A stretch of DNA of 14,033 bases from Acidimicrobiales bacterium (lineage in GTDB: Bacteria; Actinomycetota; Acidimicrobiia; Acidimicrobiales; SZUA-35). Below the pieces are notes generated by a model. The model did no database searches and had not been told where the DNA came from. It saw only the letters and a program-made list of their open reading frames with translations. A program made the position numbers and the translations under genes. Of this stretch, positions 13,777 to 14,033 are shown one piece after another. How positions within the stretch are numbered: position 1 is the stretch's first letter; the number at the start of each line of letters is the position of its first letter. The stretch covers positions 1 through 14,033 of the forward strand of contig JAHECQ010000052.1 of NCBI GenBank assembly GCA_024641625.1, written 5' to 3'.

Positions 13777-14033
13777 AGATGAAGGCCTCGACACCGACGG
13801 CGGCTCCCATCAGGTTCCGCCCGGCCCGACGGTCGCCACCTTACGTGCATGGAACCTTACCGTACGTGAAACCCGGGGAGAAGGAGCGGATGCACGCGAT
13901 CGAGCGGACGCCGGTGGCGAGCCAGGACGACACCCGCCTCTCGCCCAATCCGGCCGACACTGCGGGCAGCCTCAGGTCGGCGGATCGGCGTCGGCGGTCA
14001 GCGCGCCAACGTGGCCCGCGTCATTGAAGGCAC
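13777..14033. other. Right-end region without a convincing complete gene
   Basis: Three things can be seen. A motif cluster ACCTTACGTG (13839-13848) and ACCTTACCGTACGTG (13855-13869) could hold promoters on either strand; on the minus strand it contains TAAGGT twice. A 45-codon plus-strand frame (ATG 13890 to TGA 14027) has a strong AAGGAG site but no recognisable product, and its second half loses the G/C third-position bias. On the minus strand, a frame entering from the window edge (14031-13972) ends AFNDAGHVGALTADADPPT-stop with good codon bias, and may be the C-terminus of a gene lying mostly outside the window. None can be assigned a function. Confidence 0.4.

Overview
The window is high-GC DNA with dense, short-spaced genes. 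It suggests an actinobacterium-type chromosome, most likely a deep-branching or environmental lineage such as the Acidimicrobiia; that lineage guess is inference. The main support is the block at 7.5-12.3 kb. Its order (CDP-alcohol phosphatidyltransferase, gcvH, GarA/OdhI-type FHA protein, FtsR-type MerR regulator, DUF151 nuclease-fold protein, second MerR regulator) matches the Mycobacterium tuberculosis Rv1822/Rv1826-Rv1830 neighbourhood as I remember it. I see no rRNA, tRNA, insertion sequence, prophage or CRISPR array.

Left part (1-5.3 kb), redox and catabolic genes. The tail of a probable PPOX/F420-type protein (1-207) is followed by an EthA-like Baeyer-Villiger flavin monooxygenase (282-1799). 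A three-gene minus-strand operon runs towards it: an HpaB-family flavin hydroxylase (5035-3587), an unrecognised 365-residue protein with an RGWTDGLP motif (3550-2453), and a UGSC-family selenoprotein (2335-1811). The selenoprotein is the most interesting item. An in-frame UGA at 2059-2057 forms the U-G-S-C motif and is followed 10 nt later by a perfect 9-bp hairpin with a GUU loop, which fits a bacterial SECIS element. The UGA that ends the middle gene lies in the same reading frame as the selenoprotein, and a 3 x 18-bp tandem repeat sits between them.

Middle part (5.28-7.5 kb). A SRAP/YedK-type protein for abasic-site protection (5284-6054) overlaps a DUF2079 membrane protein (6051-7535) by GTGA, which implies translational coupling.

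Conserved block (7.5-12.3 kb). pgsA-type synthase, gcvH, a GarA-like FHA protein carrying an N-terminal zinc ribbon, ftsR, a DUF151 protein and a MerR regulator lie on the plus strand. A minus-strand phosphotransferase (11663-10632) is inserted before the last MerR gene. The GarA-like protein, GcvH and FtsR suggest a link between central carbon/nitrogen metabolism and cell division, as in related actinobacteria.

Right end (12.26-14.03 kb). A membrane-anchored GAF-like/GGDEF diguanylate cyclase (13705-12260) converges on the MerR gene with a 20-bp 3' overlap. Upstream of it are three degenerate 18-bp palindromic repeats and a stretch with no convincing complete gene.

Five genes (ethA-like, SRAP, pgsA, gcvH, DUF151) have a TA(C/G)(C/G)NT hexamer 6-7 nt before the start codon, as expected for leaderless transcripts. 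Genes lacking this hexamer mostly have Shine-Dalgarno-like sequences.
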